Assembly: GCA_964549335.1 (NCBI GenBank)
Contig: CAZJUQ010000010.1
Location: forward strand, 1 to 64,000
Direction of reading: 5' to 3'
Source of the DNA: Sulfidibacterium sp964549335
Lineage (GTDB): Bacteria; Bacteroidota; Bacteroidia; Bacteroidales; F082
DNA length: 64,000 nt
Shown here in pieces: positions 52,898-61,656 of the stretch. The first letter of the stretch is position 1. Every line of letters begins with the position of its first letter. Both the position numbers and the translations under genes were made by a program. The notes beneath the pieces were generated by a model. It worked only from the letters and a program-made list of their open reading frames with translations. It was not told the DNA's origin and did not search any database.

Positions 52898-53632
52898 ATG
52901 AAAACAGAACCCTTTTTTAAATTTACTTACGGCCTGTATATTGTAAGTTCGCAATACGGCGGAAAGAAAAACGGATATGTGGCAAATACCGTTTTTCAGG
53001 TTACAGCCCAACCGGCGCAAGTGGCCGTGAGTTGCAGCAAAGATAATTTCAGCTCCTCTGTTATCGAAAAAAGCGGAAAATTCAGCGTTTCCGTGTTGCA
53101 TACAGGGGCGCCCAAAAATTTAATAGGCACTTTCGGTTATAAATCGGGAAAAGATTTTGAAAAGTTCGAAAAGGTTGATTTTTTTGAAGGAAAAACCGGT
53201 GTGCCTGTTGTTGTGGAGGGTTCTGTTGCCTGGTTCGAGTGCAAGGTTACACAAAAACTTGATGTCGGAAGTCACATTATCTTTGTGGGTGAAGTGTTGG
53301 AAGCCGGACTTACCGACAGCAACGAGCCCCCCATGACTTATGCCTATTTCCGCGAAAACAGAAAAGGTAAAGCCCCCAAAAATGCACCAACCTATGTGGG
53401 TAAATCGGAAACCGCAAAAACGGAAGCCAAAATACAAACCGAAAACAAAAGCGTTCAACCGGGCGATTATACCAGATGGGAATGCCTTGTGTGCGGACAT
53501 ATTTACGACCCTGCCGTTGGTGACCCCGATTCGGGAATACCTCCCGGTACACCTTTCGACGATTTGCCCGGCGATTGGGTTTGCCCCGATTGTGGTGCCG
53601 CAAAAACGGAATTTATTCCCTTGGACAGGTAA
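52898..53632 (+). CDS. Flavoredoxin-rubredoxin fusion (high-molecular-weight rubredoxin type)
   Basis: 244 residues. The N-terminal ~150 residues are a flavin-reductase/flavoredoxin domain (FKFTYGLYIVSSQ, NTVFQVTAQPAQVAVSCSKDN, FECKVTQKLDVGSHIIFVGEV). A ~40-residue charged linker follows, then a complete rubredoxin (residues ~190-241) with iron-binding motifs CLVCGHIYDP and CPDCGA. This fusion occurs in strict anaerobes, where it passes electrons from NAD(P)H or flavin to flavodiiron proteins or rubrerythrin for oxygen and peroxide removal. No partner oxidase gene is adjacent. It is 34 bp after the GH130 gene and followed by a long bidirectional terminator. Confidence 0.93.
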   Translation: MKTEPFFKFTYGLYIVSSQYGGKKNGYVANTVFQVTAQPAQVAVSCSKDNFSSSVIEKSGKFSVSVLHTGAPKNLIGTFGYKSGKDFEKFEKVDFFEGKTGVPVVVEGSVAWFECKVTQKLDVGSHIIFVGEVLEAGLTDSNEPPMTYAYFRENRKGKAPKNAPTYVGKSETAKTEAKIQTENKSVQPGDYTRWECLVCGHIYDPAVGDPDSGIPPGTPFDDLPGDWVCPDCGAAKTEFIPLDR

Positions 53633-53664
53633 CGGCCATTCCAACTTTTGTTACCCTATGTCCG

Positions 53665-53712
53665 AAAAGAACAACACCCGCTTGCCGGTGGACAAGCGGG
53701 TGTTGTTCTTTT
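53665..53712. terminator. Long bidirectional intrinsic terminator
   Basis: A perfect 20-bp inverted repeat (53665-53684 with 53693-53712) around an 8-base loop, GC-rich at the loop end and AT-rich outside. On the plus strand it ends in a T-run (rubredoxin-fusion gene side) and on the minus strand in a T-run as well. It serves the two convergent genes (stops at 53632 and 53734). Confidence 0.85.
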
Positions 53713-53733
53713 TTGTTGTAATCTTTTTATATG

Positions 53734-55971
53734 TTAATTTTGCTCAACTTTCTCTATATGCGAGGGTTGTGGCATGGATTTGTGTATTGTAAGCTCATCG
53801 ACAATGTTGCTTGCTCCTGCATATTTGTCGATTACGAATAACACATAACGGATATCGACAACAATGGTGCGTTGGAGTTTTTTATTAAATGCAATGTCAC
53901 TGCTCATGGCTTCCCAGTTGCCGTCGAAAGCAAGACCTATTAATTCGCCTTTTCCGTTTATTACCGGACTTCCCGAATTTCCTCCCGTAATATCGTTTGT
54001 GGTAAGAAAATCCACATCCATTTTACCGTTTTGCCCGTAAGGACCGAAGTCTCTCTTTTCGTACAGCTCTTTAAGTTTTGCCGGAACTGTAAACTCGTCG
54101 CTTGCGGGGTCCTCTTTTTCCATTACTCCGTAAAGATGTGTTTGATAGTCGTATTCCACTGCATCGGCAGGATTGTAAGGCTCTACCTTGCCGTAACTGA
54201 ACCTCAGAGTTGAATTTGCATCGGGATAAAAAACCTTTTCGGGTTGCATCTCGCGGATTGCCTGAATGTATAACCGGCGTGCCTTTGAAAACCCGTTGTC
54301 TCCCCTGTATGCTGACGATGCGTCCGTTATTTTCGTCATGTATTCCTTCATCAAATTGAATGCGGGGTCTTTTTTTATCTTTTTTAACGACGGCTTGTCA
54401 AGAAAAGCTTCGAATTTTTGTTTGTTGGCAAAAACCGAATTGCTGAAAACATAACCCGACAAATATTGGTAATTTCCCTTAAACTTCTTGATGAGCTTTT
54501 TCAAATATTCGGGGTGAAGACTGTCGGGGGTTTTTTCCATATACATTTCGGTCATTGCCGCAAGAACATCGCGGTCGGTATTTTCGTCGTAATCTTTGTA
54601 AATTTCATCGAGTTTGCTTTTGAGCTTTTCTATCTGTTTTTTTATTTTTTCTTCCTTTTTGGCGCGTTTCTCTTTTTTCTTCTCTTTGGCAGCCGCCTCC
54701 ATCATGCCCTCAATGCCCGAAAAATTTTGGGCGAAACCGATTATTTCGGCACCGCTTATTCCCGTAATACTTGCATAAATCAAAGGTTCGATAATATTTG
54801 ACCGTTGGGCGTAAGTGTTTTCAATTTCCTGCAATACGTTTCCGTATTTTTCTTTGCGCATTTCATCGGCATTTACCCATTCGGTAAACCTTTTCTCAAA
54901 AGCCTTTTTCTCGTCGTAAATATGTAGTTTTTCCACTCCTCGTTTTTGTCCTATAAAATATTTCCAACTGTTGGCTATGCCTGCATAATTAGCGGCATAT
55001 TTTATTTTCACAGCTTGGTCTGCATCCATATGCTTTTTCCATATTTCAAGCTTTTTTCCGAAACTTTCAATCAACGGGGGAAAATATTTGTCGGTTCTGA
55101 ATTTGACGCCTTCGGCTGTGAGGTAACGGCTTGTGCTGCCCGGAAATCCCCAAATCATGGCGAAATCATCTTTTTTTATCCCGTCGAGCGAAATGGGAAG
55201 ATAGTGTTTGGGTTTTAACGGAATATTCTCTTCCGAGTACTCTGCCGGAGAGCCGTCGGGAGCAGTGTAAATTCTGAATATCGTAAAATCGCCGGTATGA
55301 CGGGGCCACATCCAGTTGTCGGTATCGCCGCCGAATTTTCCTATCGATGACGGCGGAGCCCCAACCAATCGAACGTCGCGGTAAACAAGGTACACAAACA
55401 TGTAATATTCGTTACCTTCGAAAAAAGGTTTTATAACAACATTATACCTTCCTCCTTCTGAAGCCTCTTTTGCAAGCTTTGAAATGATTTTACGTTCCAC
55501 GGATATTCTTTCATGTTCATCCACCGTATCAAGGACGGGAACAATGCTGTCGGTAACATCGGACATATACACGAGAACAGAGGCTGTTAACCCTTCGTTT
55601 GGTAACTCCTCGTCCTTGCTGAAAGCCCAAAATCCGTCTTTCAAATAGTCGTGTTCAACGGTGCTGTGTTTTTGTACCGAAGCATATCCGCAATGGTGAT
55701 TTGTAAATATCAATCCCTGGCCGGAAACAATTTCGGCGGTACAAAAATAACCTTGGGGGTTCGGACTGTTCGATAAACCCACAATGGCATCTTTTAAACT
55801 CGAATGGTTTATGCTGTACAACTCTTCGGGGGTAAGTTGCAAACCCATCTTCTGCATGTCGGCATAATTGAGCCTTTCGAGCAACAACGGTAACCACATG
55901 CCTTCGCCGGCACGAAGCTGAAACGTACCGAAAAAGATTAACAGACTTAATAAAATTGTTGTTTTTTTCAT
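53734..55971 (-). CDS. S46 family dipeptidyl-peptidase (DPP7/DPP11 type)
   Basis: 745 residues with a signal peptide (MKKTTILLSLLIFFGTFQLRAG). The S46 serine-peptidase features are the mature N-terminus GEGMWLPLLLERLN, the catalytic His in TNHHCGY (residues 91-96), and the catalytic Ser666 in TGGNSGSPVINGKGELIGLAFDGNW. Such enzymes, known from Porphyromonas and relatives, remove dipeptides from N-termini in the periplasm so that peptides can be used as carbon source. DPP7 (broad) and DPP11 (Asp/Glu) differ at one pocket residue that I cannot assign safely. A Lys/Glu-rich helical insert (around residues 425-455) is present. Monocistronic, with the shared terminator at 53665-53712. Confidence 0.95.
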   Translation of the reverse strand: MKKTTILLSLLIFFGTFQLRAGEGMWLPLLLERLNYADMQKMGLQLTPEELYSINHSSLKDAIVGLSNSPNPQGYFCTAEIVSGQGLIFTNHHCGYASVQKHSTVEHDYLKDGFWAFSKDEELPNEGLTASVLVYMSDVTDSIVPVLDTVDEHERISVERKIISKLAKEASEGGRYNVVIKPFFEGNEYYMFVYLVYRDVRLVGAPPSSIGKFGGDTDNWMWPRHTGDFTIFRIYTAPDGSPAEYSEENIPLKPKHYLPISLDGIKKDDFAMIWGFPGSTSRYLTAEGVKFRTDKYFPPLIESFGKKLEIWKKHMDADQAVKIKYAANYAGIANSWKYFIGQKRGVEKLHIYDEKKAFEKRFTEWVNADEMRKEKYGNVLQEIENTYAQRSNIIEPLIYASITGISGAEIIGFAQNFSGIEGMMEAAAKEKKKEKRAKKEEKIKKQIEKLKSKLDEIYKDYDENTDRDVLAAMTEMYMEKTPDSLHPEYLKKLIKKFKGNYQYLSGYVFSNSVFANKQKFEAFLDKPSLKKIKKDPAFNLMKEYMTKITDASSAYRGDNGFSKARRLYIQAIREMQPEKVFYPDANSTLRFSYGKVEPYNPADAVEYDYQTHLYGVMEKEDPASDEFTVPAKLKELYEKRDFGPYGQNGKMDVDFLTTNDITGGNSGSPVINGKGELIGLAFDGNWEAMSSDIAFNKKLQRTIVVDIRYVLFVIDKYAGASNIVDELTIHKSMPQPSHIEKVEQN

Positions 55972-56396
55972 TTTGTTACTTTATTGTAATTATTAATGAG
56001 GTTATGATGATAAATAAACGTTGAATTTTTTACGTGAAATTATTCACAAACATATGAAAAAATTTGATGTGATTTGGTTGCTTCCCTTTTCAGGTTTAAA
56101 ATGATGCGGCATGTTGCCCTATGATATTAATTGTTGAATTTTAAAGTTTTGTCTCTGTTTTTACAAAAAACTAATTTGTAAACATTTACATTTTTTTTGT
56201 TACTTTGCAATTAATGTATCTATTAACAATTATTAAGAATATAGGTTGTGTACGGAACAGGCATCGGTTTTTTTGTATAAAACAATAAACGGCATAGAAT
56301 TACCGTAATGTAATGGTGTGAAAACAAAGCGGTTTCGTAATAATGTAAATATTTTGTAATAGCCATATAATTAAACGATTAAAAGGTTTTTGTTGT
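55972..56396. other. Divergent AT-rich intergenic region, 425 bp
   Basis: No gene seen. It should hold divergent promoters for the S46 peptidase (minus) and the FG-GAP protein (plus). TTATTCACA at 56040-56048 matches a DnaA box, but one isolated hit is expected by chance in 64 kb of AT-rich DNA. The strand composition changes about here: C exceeds G on the plus strand to the left, and G exceeds C in the FG-GAP gene to the right. Confidence 0.3.
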
Positions 56397-57911
56397 ATGA
56401 AAAAATTATTTTTATTTCTCTCGCTGACTGTTTGGACGGTATTGCCGGCACAAACTTTTGTTGATATACAAGCCCGGTTGACGGGCGTTAGCGAGAGCGC
56501 CTCGGGTTGGATTGATTTTGACGGGGATGGTGACCTCGACATCTTTGTTACCGGTGAATTTTATTATAAAAACACTCACAAGATAGCCACCAAGTTGTAC
56601 ACAAATCTTAGAAACGACAGGTTTAAAATTGTATATACGCCGGTAACAAATATTTATCGCGGCGATTTCGATTGGGCCGATTACGATTTGGACGGCGACG
56701 ACGACCTCTTTATAATTGGCCAGGATGCAAACGGAAAATTTGTTGCAAAACTTTATAAAAATCTTAACGGAACAACAAATTTCCTTAATGTTCCTTTGAA
56801 TATCCCCGGATTGGTCGATGGCTCGGTGGAGTGGGGCGATTACGATGCCGACGGCGATTACGACTTGCTGTTGACCGGAAACAGCACTAAAGGGCCGTTG
56901 TCGTTGATTTACCGTAACGACAGACACAACAGGTTTACAAAGATTAAAACACCTTTTCCGGGCGTCAAGTCGGGCGTGGCGCGGTTTAACGATTTCGACC
57001 AGGACGGCGACCTCGATGTTATTGTTAGCGGAACCACAGGCTCGGGAATGGTTGTCACCGCACTTTTTGTCTATAACGGCAAATCTTACGAAAAAATTCC
57101 CGTTGATATTGCAAATCTTTCCATGAGCGATGTGGCTTGGGCCGATTACGATTTGGACGGTGACGACGATTTTATTGTTATTGGCGAAACACAACAGGGT
57201 CGCTTTCAAACAAAACTGTACAATAACGAAAAAAACGGATTCTTCAGCATTGTGCCCGAACATTTTGTAAACGTTCGTTCCGGCTCGGTTGACTGGGGCG
57301 ATTTTGACCACGACGGCGATTTGGATTTGCTCCTTACCGGCGAATCGGTTAGCGGTCCCGTTTCGAAAATATACCGTAACGACAGAAACGGTATTTTTAC
57401 CGACATTAATGCCGAACTTATACCCCTCTATATGAGCGACGGCCATTTCGGCGATTACGATAACGACGGCGACCTCGATGTCATTATTTCGGGAATGTCG
57501 AAACAGTACGATTTTATAGCAAAAGTGTACCGTAACGACCCGTTTCATACCGATACCGTTAAAGAGGTAACCGATGAAGAGGATATTTTTAATTACAGAA
57601 CCTACGTGCCCGACAGACCCAAAAAGATTTATTATTATGTATATTCATCTTGTTTTTGCGATATTAACGGAACAGGTAAAAAAAGTTATCATGTATTTTT
57701 CAGCCCGATAAAAAAACCGAAAACACAATACGAACTGGAACGTAAATATAACGCTTTGATACATAAAAATTTCCCCAATTGGGATAAATTCGATCAGGCC
57801 GAAATTATTCACAACGGTTTTGCTACCTATAACGAAGCTCTGAAATCGAAAAATATCGCCATTCATCAATATAAAATTAAAAATTTTGTTGTCCACGAAT
57901 TGAATTGGTAA
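56397..57911 (+). CDS. Exported FG-GAP/VCBS repeat protein with unassigned C-terminal domain
   Basis: 504 residues with signal peptide MKKLFLFLSLTVWTVLPAQ. About eight repeats of ~50 residues carry calcium-binding loops of the type DFDGDGDLD, DYDLDGDDD and DYDNDGDLD. They are spaced as the blades of an integrin-alpha-like beta-propeller and end near residue 385. The C-terminal ~105 residues are different: YYYVYSSCFCDINGTGKKSYHVFFSP, then a helical KYNALIHKNFPNWDKFDQAE and a strand pair. This tail is not a T9SS sorting domain and I recognise no family. The large antisense open frame (56412-57548) is a product of the Asp-Gly repeat codons. Probably a surface or periplasmic binding protein. Confidence 0.85.
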   Translation: MKKLFLFLSLTVWTVLPAQTFVDIQARLTGVSESASGWIDFDGDGDLDIFVTGEFYYKNTHKIATKLYTNLRNDRFKIVYTPVTNIYRGDFDWADYDLDGDDDLFIIGQDANGKFVAKLYKNLNGTTNFLNVPLNIPGLVDGSVEWGDYDADGDYDLLLTGNSTKGPLSLIYRNDRHNRFTKIKTPFPGVKSGVARFNDFDQDGDLDVIVSGTTGSGMVVTALFVYNGKSYEKIPVDIANLSMSDVAWADYDLDGDDDFIVIGETQQGRFQTKLYNNEKNGFFSIVPEHFVNVRSGSVDWGDFDHDGDLDLLLTGESVSGPVSKIYRNDRNGIFTDINAELIPLYMSDGHFGDYDNDGDLDVIISGMSKQYDFIAKVYRNDPFHTDTVKEVTDEEDIFNYRTYVPDRPKKIYYYVYSSCFCDINGTGKKSYHVFFSPIKKPKTQYELERKYNALIHKNFPNWDKFDQAEIIHNGFATYNEALKSKNIAIHQYKIKNFVVHELNW

Positions 57912-57964
57912 TAGTGTGTTGCCTTTTCCGGCATATTACGGTTTAAACTTTATATCTTTTTAAA

Positions 57965-58450
57965 ATGGAAAAAACAAAGGTGTTGTTTGTTTGTTATGGA
58001 AACATATGCCGTTCGCCCTCGGCGGAAGCGGTTTTTAACGGTTATATCGATAAAAAGAAGAGAAAAGATGAATTTTTTGTCGATTCGGCCGGAATAATAG
58101 ATTATCATGAAGGCGAACCCGCCGACCCGAGAATGCAAATTCATGCAAAAAAAAGAGGTTATAACCTTACCTCCGTTTCTCGTCCGGTAAAACCCGAAGA
58201 TTTTGATATGTTCGATTTCATTGTGGCTATGGATGTTGAAAATATGTACGATTTGAAACGTATTGCCGCCCAAAACAATAAAAACGGGAATAAAATATTT
58301 TTGATGACGGAGTTTTCAAAAAAATACCGGTATAACGGTGTACCCGACCCGTATTACGGCGACGAAAACGGTTTTGAACTGGTGCTTGACTTGCTCGAAG
58401 ATGCCGTCGAAGGATTTTATGAATTTCTGGAAAAGGAGAAAAACAGATGA
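57965..58450 (+). CDS. Low-molecular-weight protein tyrosine phosphatase
   Basis: 161 residues. The P-loop is CYGNICRS with nucleophile Cys10 and Arg16; the general acid is Asp128 in PDPYYG. Fold and length are normal. Bacterial members act on tyrosine kinases of polysaccharide export or on other phosphoproteins. No tyrosine kinase gene is nearby. Its stop overlaps the next gene's ATG by 4 bases (58447-58450). Confidence 0.95.
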   Translation: MEKTKVLFVCYGNICRSPSAEAVFNGYIDKKKRKDEFFVDSAGIIDYHEGEPADPRMQIHAKKRGYNLTSVSRPVKPEDFDMFDFIVAMDVENMYDLKRIAAQNNKNGNKIFLMTEFSKKYRYNGVPDPYYGDENGFELVLDLLEDAVEGFYEFLEKEKNR

Positions 58451-59334
58451 GATATTTATTAAGTTTTATATTGGTTTTTGTTGCAACGTTGACTTATGCC
58501 CAACGCCAAAATCAAATAGTGGAACCGTGGAAAATGTGGTCTAATTTGCATGTCTATTGCCATGTAAACGGCACGGAATATTCTACCGATTACATACGCT
58601 TTAACGGCGATACCGCCATTGACGGTGAAAACTACAAAAAGGTGGAATATGCCGAAGACGAAGCTCACGAAAATTGGTCCTTTTACGGATATTTTATACG
58701 TGAAGAAAACAACAAGGTGTTCTTAAAACGTCCTTTCGAACCCGAAGGGCTTATTTACGACTTTACATTGCAAAATACCGGCGATACGGTTACCATTAAC
58801 AATCCGGTGACAAGTTCCCCGTTGCACCTTACTCTTGTCGAAACGGATTCTGTTGAAACAACCGGCGGATGGCGAAAACGACGGAAATTTGTTGCCGACG
58901 GCTACCAAACTCCTGAATATTGGATTGAAGGAACGGGAAGCCTCAGCGGAGTCCTTAACAGCGGTATGGCAGTATTCGGCGGACTTTGCGGGTCAGCTGA
59001 ACTTTTGTGCCAGCACGAACACGATACCCTTGTATATCAAAACCCCGATTACCAAACCTGTTACCTGCTTACCACAGGAATTGAAAAAAAAGAAAACAAA
59101 ATGCCCGGACCCTCTGTTTTTTACAACAAAAACAGTAATAAAGTCGTTATAAAATGTAAAAACCGTGAAACAAGAAAAGTTGTTATTTACAATATAAACG
59201 GAAATGTACTGGAGTCGTTTAACATGAAAAACAATTATGCCGCCATTAGTATGCCTGATAATGTTGATTATTTGATTTTTGTAACCGTAGCCGGAAACCA
59301 CAAATGCACCACCCGGAAACTGTTGGTTTACTGA
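58447..59334 (+). CDS. Exported protein with T9SS-like C-terminal sorting domain
   Basis: 295 residues with signal peptide (MRYLLSFILVFVATLTYAQ). The middle (residues ~20-205) is a beta-rich domain of no known family. It includes a Cys-containing loop (GGLCGSAELLC) and a tail with DYQTCYLLTTG. The last ~75 residues resemble a type A sorting domain: VFYNKNSNKVVIKCKNRETRKVVIYNINGN, then DYLIFVTVAGNHKCTTRKLLVY. It overlaps the phosphatase gene by 4 bases, an odd pairing of a cytoplasmic phosphatase with a secreted protein. The function is unknown. Confidence 0.75.
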   Translation: MRYLLSFILVFVATLTYAQRQNQIVEPWKMWSNLHVYCHVNGTEYSTDYIRFNGDTAIDGENYKKVEYAEDEAHENWSFYGYFIREENNKVFLKRPFEPEGLIYDFTLQNTGDTVTINNPVTSSPLHLTLVETDSVETTGGWRKRRKFVADGYQTPEYWIEGTGSLSGVLNSGMAVFGGLCGSAELLCQHEHDTLVYQNPDYQTCYLLTTGIEKKENKMPGPSVFYNKNSNKVVIKCKNRETRKVVIYNINGNVLESFNMKNNYAAISMPDNVDYLIFVTVAGNHKCTTRKLLVY

Positions 59335-59463
59335 TGTAACGGGTTTGAATATGGCACGTGCCCTATTTTATTCAACAGTTCCGTAAATGCCGGTACCATA
59401 TGCCAAAATGATTTTAGTGCCTAATTTAAGGTGTGTTAAAAATAATATTGCCAAAGGTTTTAA

Positions 59464-61173
59464 TTATATAACAATAAATTTTTTGGTGATAATACCGGTT
59501 GTTGTTTGTACTTTTAAAAAATAGATGCCTTTATTGAAATTTGAAACATTGAGTTGTATTACGTTACTATTAATTTTTGTGTTTTGATATAATTTTTCGC
59601 CTTGTAAATCGTAAATGTTTACCGACATAATTTTATTGTCGGCATCTATTTTTATATTGCCATTTGAAGGATTTGGCGAGACGGTTACCGACGGGGTTTC
59701 GTCACCTTCTTCCGTGTGTATCGATTCGGTAAAATCGATAAAAACGAAATCTTGATAGGGTAAATACAGTGAATTTGCATAATCCGAAACACAAGTGTCG
59801 CCGTCTTTTCCCCAAACGGCATTAATTTTATAGAATGCCGAGCAATCTCGTAAGTTTGTAAAATTACATGAATCGCCTACATGATTTTGGTAATTTTCCA
59901 ATCCTTCCGAAGATTGTATAAAAGAGTAAAAATGATAACAGGTGTCGGATAAAAAAATTTTCCGGTAAACATTAAAGCCGAGTAATGTTGAAGGGTCTGC
60001 CAAAGGTATCCGGTCTATATAAATTTCGATGTTAAAATTATAATCAAGAGTATAATTCGAAATTTGATCCCACGTGTCGTTTTCATCAAATTTAAAATTA
60101 TCGCCGTATCCGGTAACGGCAGGTCCGTTGTCAATACCGGGAGGCATAAAGTTGCCGCTGAGCTTTTTCAGCTCGTAGCCTACCCAGTAATAAGACGAGG
60201 TGTCTATAATGATGGTGTCGTTTATGGGACAAACCGTCCATGTGCCGGGAACAATATTGTCAACCGTGTCGGAATATATTAAATTGTCCCCGTTTTCCCC
60301 CGTCCATATTTTTAATATTACATACTCGAAACCGCTGTCGTAAATAAATATTTTTGCCGATTCAATAGTATCGTTAGCATAATCTGATAACATCCCCGGG
60401 CCCCATTTTGCGGCAACAAAAATTTTATCGGGAACGAAATAAAGCCCTCCCCCATTGATTCCCGTATCGAAATGTTGCCAGCCACCTGACCCGATAACAT
60501 CTTGCGGAGAACCCCAATTTAACAAAGCGGTTGCTCCTCCCGGTTGTGGAATCCCAAAATAAATCACATCACCATACAAATCGTGCGGACTTTCACAAAT
60601 CCTGTAAACTTTAATGTTATCCAAATACCAATCTTGAATATTTATTGTGTTTAAACCGGCTGCTTCAAACCTTATTTGAAAAGTTGTATTCATTGAAAAG
60701 CGTGTAATATCATACTCGCGCGATTCCCAATCGAAACTTCCGTTATTTGCTATGCTGTCCAGTGTGTTCCAGCTTGTGGAATCCCCGATTTCTATTTTTA
60801 AATATTCTTTTCCGTTTGCATAGTAATCCAATAGTTTAATGTCTATTTTCAAAAAAATTTTCCCCACATGAATGTTTCCTGCATCGATAGGTGCACTTGT
60901 GAGGCTGGAAGAATAGTTGGTAAGTAACGGCGACCGGTGAAAATATGCCGAAGGGGCATCGTTGCCGTTATGATTGTCGATACACCAATTGGCCGACGAA
61001 GTGCTCCAATTGTTTGTTGTAAAACTCCCCGAATACCAATCTTCGTTAAAAAGAAAAGTAGGGGATAGAGGGTTGACACTTTTGCTTCCCGTATAAGGTT
61101 GTCCCGGAAGTTGATTGGAAAGCAGCAATACGATAACTAAATAAAAAGCGTAAAGAAAATTTGGAGTTTTCAT
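59464..61173 (-). CDS. Large secreted T9SS cargo with adhesin-like beta domain
   Basis: 569 residues. Signal peptide MKTPNFLYAFYLVIVLLLSNQLPGQ. Residues ~40-195 form a MAM/cleaved-adhesin-like beta-sandwich (FNEDWYSGSF, SWNTLDSIAN, WESREYDIT, IQDWYLDNIKVYRIC). A second beta-rich region follows (residues ~200-380), then a short Fn3-like part. The end is a classic type A sorting domain (SVTVSPNPSNGNIKIDADNKIMSVNIYDLQGEKLY, GIYFLKVQTTTGIITKKFIVI). It should be exported by T9SS and attached to or released from the surface. Convergent with 58447-59334. The palindrome GGCACGTGCC at 59353-59362 lies between them. Confidence 0.88.
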   Translation of the reverse strand: MKTPNFLYAFYLVIVLLLSNQLPGQPYTGSKSVNPLSPTFLFNEDWYSGSFTTNNWSTSSANWCIDNHNGNDAPSAYFHRSPLLTNYSSSLTSAPIDAGNIHVGKIFLKIDIKLLDYYANGKEYLKIEIGDSTSWNTLDSIANNGSFDWESREYDITRFSMNTTFQIRFEAAGLNTINIQDWYLDNIKVYRICESPHDLYGDVIYFGIPQPGGATALLNWGSPQDVIGSGGWQHFDTGINGGGLYFVPDKIFVAAKWGPGMLSDYANDTIESAKIFIYDSGFEYVILKIWTGENGDNLIYSDTVDNIVPGTWTVCPINDTIIIDTSSYYWVGYELKKLSGNFMPPGIDNGPAVTGYGDNFKFDENDTWDQISNYTLDYNFNIEIYIDRIPLADPSTLLGFNVYRKIFLSDTCYHFYSFIQSSEGLENYQNHVGDSCNFTNLRDCSAFYKINAVWGKDGDTCVSDYANSLYLPYQDFVFIDFTESIHTEEGDETPSVTVSPNPSNGNIKIDADNKIMSVNIYDLQGEKLYQNTKINSNVIQLNVSNFNKGIYFLKVQTTTGIITKKFIVI

Positions 61174-61656
61174 GATGTTTTTGTTTTAAAAGAGAGAATG
61201 ACCTGTATATAAGACAAATAAAAAGCTGTTTACCCTGAATTTGAAGAAAACTTTTTTAATAAGAATTTATAAAAGCGCTTAATTTTTTTCGTATTTATGT
61301 GTGCCACAATGACTATGGAATATTTATGTTTTATCCTTCTGTTTTTGTTAATTTATTTTTTTACCATTTTCAATAAAAAAATCAAATATTATAATTACAT
61401 GGTTTTAAGCATCTGTTTTTAGCTTGCAGCATTTTGTGTATGAGCAAACTATATTCCTGAGTAGGATTAATAAACAAAACGGATATAACCCGCTCCAATT
61501 TTATAAAATTTTTGTTTGGCAAAAGAAACCGTTAACGGAAAAATTTTTTAATAATACATTATAATAGACCCAATTCCGTCGGTTCATAAGAATTTATAAC
61601 TATTTTTGCCACAATCAACAATATTATTAATCCTCGATAATCAAAAAATTAAATCC
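61174..61656. other. 483-bp AT-rich divergent intergenic region
   Basis: This separates two T9SS cargo genes that read away from each other. Near the right end TATTTTTG at 61601-61608 fits the -7 promoter element of the downstream gene, 48 bases before its ATG. The rest has long A/T runs and no credible gene or stem-loop that I could find. Confidence 0.4.

Noticed and set aside
56040..56048. TTATTCACA as evidence for an origin at 56 kb
   Set aside because: A single DnaA-box match is expected by chance a few times in 64 kb of AT-rich sequence. There is no cluster of boxes.
56412..57548. 378-codon open frame on the minus strand opposite the FG-GAP gene
   Set aside because: It mirrors the Asp-Gly repeat codons of the plus-strand gene, has no coherent domain, and the plus-strand gene has a signal peptide and calcium loops.
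59353..59362. GGCACGTGCC palindrome considered as a parS-like site
   Set aside because: It shares the CACGTG core but lacks the outer TGTTNC and GAAACA bases needed by ParB.
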